In this document: positions 59,870-64,000 of the stretch, piece after piece | Numbering within the stretch: position 1 is the first letter of the stretch | Layout of the letters: the number at the start of each line of letters is the position of its first letter | Assembly (NCBI RefSeq): GCF_016808095.1 | Contig: NC_068976.1 | Coordinates: forward strand, 702,001-766,000 | From: Vigna angularis | Taxonomy: Eukaryota; Streptophyta; Magnoliopsida; Fabales; Fabaceae | Direction: 5' to 3' | DNA length: 64,000 nt | The notes under the pieces: generated by a model | The model's database searches: none | What the model saw: only the letters and a program-made list of their open reading frames with translations | What the model was told of the DNA's origin: nothing | Position numbers and translations under genes: made by a program

Positions 59870-62800
59870 TCATATATATATTCCCTCATTGTGATCTTCT
59901 CGTATTGCTTGTATGTCATCAATTAGAGGGTCGTCATCCAAATTTATTGTCGTTTTAAATGGATGGTTGTCAGCGATATGAAGATTACTTATATTCTCTT
60001 CTTTATCTTCAATTTGCCTTTTTCCTTGGAGAGCAACATACCAATGGTCAGACGCAGGATCTTTGACATAAAAAACCTGACTTGCTTGATATGCCATGAT
60101 GAACGGTTCGTCTCTATAACCAACCTTTCGAAAATCAACAAGTGTCATACCAGATTCATCTATTTTGACACCACTCTTATTGTCTACCCACTTACATTTG
60201 AAGAGTGCAACGGAAAACTTAGTGTAATCAACTTCAAATATCTCTTCAATTCTACCATAGTATCTCATGGATCCAACTATAGGATTTTGATCTTTGGATG
60301 TTGAAAACTGTAGCGACTCAGCTTCTAGACTGACGCCACTATTTTGTACTGTGCTTTTATCATCCAAAGTCTTTGTATAGAATGTGCAATTATTAATTTC
60401 GTAGCCTGTACAACATACAACATCAAACTTCAAGCCATTTGCTAACCACAACAAAGTCTCAGAGGACCGTGATTCTTTCGAAACTTCAGATTTGAACCAG
60501 GACAAGAATGTTCTGTTATGCTCCATCAACTGCCATTTCTCTGATTGTCGTGGATAGTTGTCCCTTACAACGGCTTTGTGTGCTTCCAAAAATGGGATCA
60601 CTTCATCTGTGTTGTTTAATATGTACAAATGTGCTTGCATCAATTCTTCACGACTTTTCGTTACCACATTCACACCTCGGATGCTTTTACTTGTAGAATA
60701 TCTACTCAACCATGATGTCCGAGGGACTCCTATCGTATTTGCTTTAGTCATATACTCAGAGCAAAACTCAATACTTTCTTCAGCAATATATCTTTCAATC
60801 ATCGAACCTTCTGGACGATATTGATTTTTGACGTACCCTTTCAAAATCTTCATATAACGCTCAATAGGATACATCCATCTTAAGTATACTAGTCCACACA
60901 ACTTTATTTCTCTGACCAAATGAACAAGTAAATGCACCATGATGTCAAAAAAAGATGGAGGGAAAAACATTTCTAGTTGACACAAGATGATGATAATTTC
61001 GCTTTGAAGTTCATCTAACTTTGTAGGATCGATGACTTTACTACAAATTGACGAGAAAAATGAGCACAATCGAGTTATGGTCAGCCTAACTTTTTTGGGC
61101 AAAATTCCACGAATTGCCACTGGTAACAACTGTTGCATTAAGACGTGGCAATCGTGAGACTTCAGTCCAACAAGCTTTAAGTCCTGCATTGACACTAAGC
61201 TCTTGAAATTTGAAGAGTATCCTTGTGGTACCTTGATACTCTTTAAACAAAGACAAAAACTTATCTTCTCTTGTTTGGACATTGTGTAACATGCAGGGGG
61301 CAAATAAGTACGTTTACCAATCTCTCTTGGTGCCAACTCTTCTCGGATCTTCATGTCAACCAAATCCAAACGCGCATTCACTCCATCTTTTGTTTTTCCC
61401 TGGATGTTTAGTAGTGTACCAATCAAGCTATCACAAACATTTTTCTCAACATGCATGACATCTATGCAATGTCTAACATCTAACTTTGACCAATATGGAA
61501 GATCAAAGAATATTGATTTCTTCTTCCAAGGGGTCGTTACAGAAGACTTGTTCGACGTTTTCCCAAATATATGATGTACTTTATTAACTTTCTCAGCAAC
61601 TTCAAGTCCAGTAAGTGGAATAGGTGCATTGTCTTTCTCTTGTTCTCCATTGAATGCTTTCTTTAACCTTCGATATGGATGATTATATTGTAAAAATCGC
61701 CGATGACGCATATACACTGTCTTCCTTCCGTGTTTTAATTGTTGAGCTGCAGTGTTTTCTTCACATATAGGACATGCTTTATGACCCTTCACACTGTACC
61801 CCGACAAATTACCGTAAGCTGGGAAGTCATTAATGGTGCAAAATAACATGGCATGCATCATGAAAGTTTCTGAAGCAAAGGCATCAAATATTTCAACCCC
61901 ATCAACCCACAACAACTTCAAGTCTTCAACTAGTGGCCTTAGATAAACATCGATGTCATTTCCAGGCTGCTTTGGACCAGATATCAACATTGACAACATC
62001 ATGTACTTTCTTTTCATGCACAATCCAGGAGATAAGTTGTAAATTATCAGTATAACGGGCCAACAACTGTGATTGGTACTTAAATTACCAAATGGATTCA
62101 TTCCATCAGTAGCTAAGCCAAACCTAAGATTTCTACATTCTTCACCAAATTGGGGGAATTCTTGATCAATAATTTTCCATTGCTTTGAATCAGCTGGATG
62201 ACGAAGCAGCCCATCAGTTGTTCTCTCATCTGCATGCCATCTTAGGTTTTTAGCGTCTTTGGGATTCGCGAACAAACGCTTAAGTCTGGCAACTAGTGGA
62301 AGGTACCAAACTACTTTCAAAGCAGAACCATTCTTTTCTGTGTGACCACCATCTTCACCGTTGTTTTTTGACTTGTATCGTGATAACCCACACTTTGGAC
62401 ACTTTATCAAAACTTCATTCTCATTCCTATATAATATGCAATCATTCGGACATGCATGTATCCGTTTATATTCCATACCCATCGGACAAAGAATTTTTTT
62501 TGCATCATAATTACGATTGGGTAACGTATTTCCATCTGGCAGCATTTCATTCAACAACGACAACAATTCTGTAAAACTCTTATCACTCCATCCATTGCTC
62601 GCCTTTAAATTCATGAGCCTTAACACCGCTGACAACCGTGTGAACTTAGTTGAACCCGCATACAAAGGAGTCTCCGCATCAGTGGACATCGTTTCATACA
62701 CATGTGCTTGGGCAAAAGCTTCTGCACCAACATCGCGGATCATGTCCTCTAAGTTGTCTTCTTCTGCTTGATCTTCCATATCCATTGTGGAATCATAAAC

Positions 62801-63079
62801 ATTTTCAGTTTGAGAGACAGTTGGAAAGTCTGTTAATTCGCCATGCCATATCCATGTTGTATAACTTCGTATGAAACCATCACAGATAAGATGTTCCCTA
62901 ATATCACTTGCGTTCAACTTCCTCCCATTCAAACAGTTCACACATGGACATCTGAACTTCACTTCATTATCACCACTTGTACTCGCATTACGTTGCGCAA
63001 ACTCTATAAATTCTTCTACCCCTCTCTCGTACTCAGTGCTGATGCGTGGTAAATTAATCCACCCTCTATCCGTACGCAT
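59870..63079 (-). CDS. CACTA transposase TNPD-like, intact, 1069 residues
   Basis: One uninterrupted frame from MRTDRGWINLPR. Residues about 5-80 form the transposase-associated domain (CPCVNCLNGRKL, HLICDGFIRSYTTWIWHGE). About 195-235 is a zinc-binding part (CPNDC, CPKCGLSRYK). About 255-560 is Transposase_21, with candidate catalytic Asp in ATDGMNPFGN (D325), WVDGVEIFDAF and CIDVMHVEKNV, and CPIC at 437. About 650-790 is DUF4218 (LEMFFPPSFFDIMVHLLVHL, RWMYPIERYMKILKGYVKN). About 935-1010 is DUF4216 (GRIEEIFEVDYTKF, FKCKWVD). It acts in the nucleus, cutting the element ends. Length is normal for the family. The frame lies divergent from no other gene; the second CACTA gene follows downstream on the same strand. 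Confidence 0.93.
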   Translation of the reverse strand: MRTDRGWINLPRISTEYERGVEEFIEFAQRNASTSGDNEVKFRCPCVNCLNGRKLNASDIREHLICDGFIRSYTTWIWHGELTDFPTVSQTENVYDSTMDMEDQAEEDNLEDMIRDVGAEAFAQAHVYETMSTDAETPLYAGSTKFTRLSAVLRLMNLKASNGWSDKSFTELLSLLNEMLPDGNTLPNRNYDAKKILCPMGMEYKRIHACPNDCILYRNENEVLIKCPKCGLSRYKSKNNGEDGGHTEKNGSALKVVWYLPLVARLKRLFANPKDAKNLRWHADERTTDGLLRHPADSKQWKIIDQEFPQFGEECRNLRFGLATDGMNPFGNLSTNHSCWPVILIIYNLSPGLCMKRKYMMLSMLISGPKQPGNDIDVYLRPLVEDLKLLWVDGVEIFDAFASETFMMHAMLFCTINDFPAYGNLSGYSVKGHKACPICEENTAAQQLKHGRKTVYMRHRRFLQYNHPYRRLKKAFNGEQEKDNAPIPLTGLEVAEKVNKVHHIFGKTSNKSSVTTPWKKKSIFFDLPYWSKLDVRHCIDVMHVEKNVCDSLIGTLLNIQGKTKDGVNARLDLVDMKIREELAPREIGKRTYLPPACYTMSKQEKISFCLCLKSIKVPQGYSSNFKSLVSMQDLKLVGLKSHDCHVLMQQLLPVAIRGILPKKVRLTITRLCSFFSSICSKVIDPTKLDELQSEIIIILCQLEMFFPPSFFDIMVHLLVHLVREIKLCGLVYLRWMYPIERYMKILKGYVKNQYRPEGSMIERYIAEESIEFCSEYMTKANTIGVPRTSWLSRYSTSKSIRGVNVVTKSREELMQAHLYILNNTDEVIPFLEAHKAVVRDNYPRQSEKWQLMEHNRTFLSWFKSEVSKESRSSETLLWLANGLKFDVVCCTGYEINNCTFYTKTLDDKSTVQNSGVSLEAESLQFSTSKDQNPIVGSMRYYGRIEEIFEVDYTKFSVALFKCKWVDNKSGVKIDESGMTLVDFRKVGYRDEPFIMAYQASQVFYVKDPASDHWYVALQGKRQIEDKEENISNLHIADNHPFKTTINLDDDPLIDDIQAIREDHNEGIYI

Positions 63080-64000
63080 CTTTACTGAAATTGTTTACAC
63101 AATTTCAATAATCTTGAATGATCACTTTGATCGTGTTTGTATTCAAGGTGTGACCCTATCCCATTCAAGAAGATTCACTTTTTTTAGTTTATTAAACATA
63201 TCAATTTTAAACAACATATCTCATATTTCACGAAATTTTGCCAGCATTTCGCATTGGTCTTCAGGTTACACGAAATGAAAGTGATTATAAATCACAATCA
63301 AATATGCACCCGAAGATCAATACAAAACATACCGACAAATTTTCGTGAAATTTAAGAAATGTGTATTAAAATTGATATGTTATAATAAACTATGAAAAAG
63401 TTATTACTCTTCTTAAACTGTCCAACCGGACAATTCAAGATTCAATATTGTAAATTATTATTACCATCTCCTCTATTTTCATTTGTAAAAAGTATGTTTG
63501 TTCAAAAAATCTGGAGATAGTAAATAATTTTTATATTGAATCTCAAACGGGAAACTAAGGCTAATTCACAACAACAATATATATTCAAGCAAACAAATAA
63601 TTACATACGCAACATGTAATATATTTAACCAAACAATATATTCAACCAAGAGTAAATAATGTCATTTGAGCAAAGTTGATGAAGAAGGGTAATTTAGTTT
63701 TTCTCACTAGCGTGGAGTGGAGGTAATAACTATGGGACTGCGTGAAGCAATACCATAAGTTTAATTAATAGTTATGGTAAAACAAAATGTTAGTCCCAAA
63801 GTTACTTATCGTTATACTTGAATGTAGCATTAAAAAAACTAAAATGAAGGTTGTGTTACAAAACGATGTCTTTTATTTTACTTATCTATTTAGCTAACAA
63901 TTGATGTGTTACAGTTATCACTTTTATTGAAACATTGAGGAGCTTATCTACTTCTGCATTATTCATGTTCTTTAGTCATATTTTTTAACTTGATCAATGA
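63080..64000. other. 5' leader side of CACTA element 2; nothing else recognised
   Basis: AT-rich sequence upstream of the transposase start. It should contain the leader, promoter and subterminal repeats of the element, but no repeat array or terminus is visible before the window ends. Confidence 0.45.

Larger units (their letters stand above)
55976..64000 (-). mobile_element. CACTA (En/Spm) element 2, 3' end to near 5' end, continues past window
   Basis: The left terminus is CACTAGTACAAACAGGCG at 55976, the diagnostic CACTA start. It is followed by subterminal repeats (56030-56475), a Transposase_24/Ulp1-like gene and an intact TNPD transposase, all on the minus strand. The inverse terminus (CGCCTGTTTGTACTAGTG) is not found before base 64000, so the 5' end lies beyond the window. 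The intact transposase suggests recent activity, although the second gene has a stop codon. Confidence 0.88.

Overview
This is a piece of plant nuclear chromosome, very probably from a legume of the Vigna/Phaseolus group. The evidence is an AT-rich background, an intron-bearing elongator tRNA-Met, GT-AG introns, a plant RRM gene, and dense nested plant retrotransposons and DNA transposons whose LTRs carry motifs such as GAGCGTTCG. The genus is an inference from LTR style. I see only one clearly intact host protein gene and two tRNA genes; most of the rest is transposon-derived.

Layout. (1) 1-3860: 5' part of a CACTA (En/Spm) element on the minus strand, with a decayed transposase and subterminal repeats. 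(2) 3893-4567: truncated solo LTR. (3) About 4568-21618: what looks like one very large Mutator-like element (MULE). It holds a decayed plant-mobile-domain gene on + (5980-8003) and a decayed FAR1-type MULE transposase with an OTU-like protease tail on - (17383-8342). The transposase is split by a complete gag-only LTR retrotransposon (9634-15938, TSD GAGGC). A solo LTR (18452-21102, TSD ACAGG), itself containing another LTR, sits in the right arm. (4) 21619-27230: Copia remnant on +, broken by two solo LTRs; one of these contains an 809-bp MULE-type MITE. (5) 27231-31380: second Copia remnant on -, broken by a solo LTR with perfect TSD ATCAA. (6) 31381-37853: AT-rich intergenic DNA with two copies of an intron-containing tRNA-Met gene in a duplicated segment, and a MITE-like foldback. 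(7) 37859-40442: 2.6-kb solo LTR with a 35-bp CpG-rich minisatellite. (8) 40448-45377: non-coding DNA upstream of the host gene. (9) 45378-49778: six-exon gene for a 275-residue single-RRM RNA-binding protein. (10) 51967-54575: second copy of the 2.6-kb solo LTR, carrying a complete TRIM element (53920-54306). (11) 55976 to beyond the window end: a second, well-preserved CACTA element with an intact 1069-residue transposase and a second multi-exon gene combining a transposase_24-like region with a Ulp1-like protease fold.

The genes do not form a pathway. The window reads as a layered insertion record: old MULE and Copia copies serve as targets for LTR elements, most of which have collapsed to solo LTRs, and those LTRs in turn host MITEs or TRIMs. 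The likely functional host loci are the RRM gene and the tRNA genes. The CACTA element at the right edge is the youngest-looking coding transposon.
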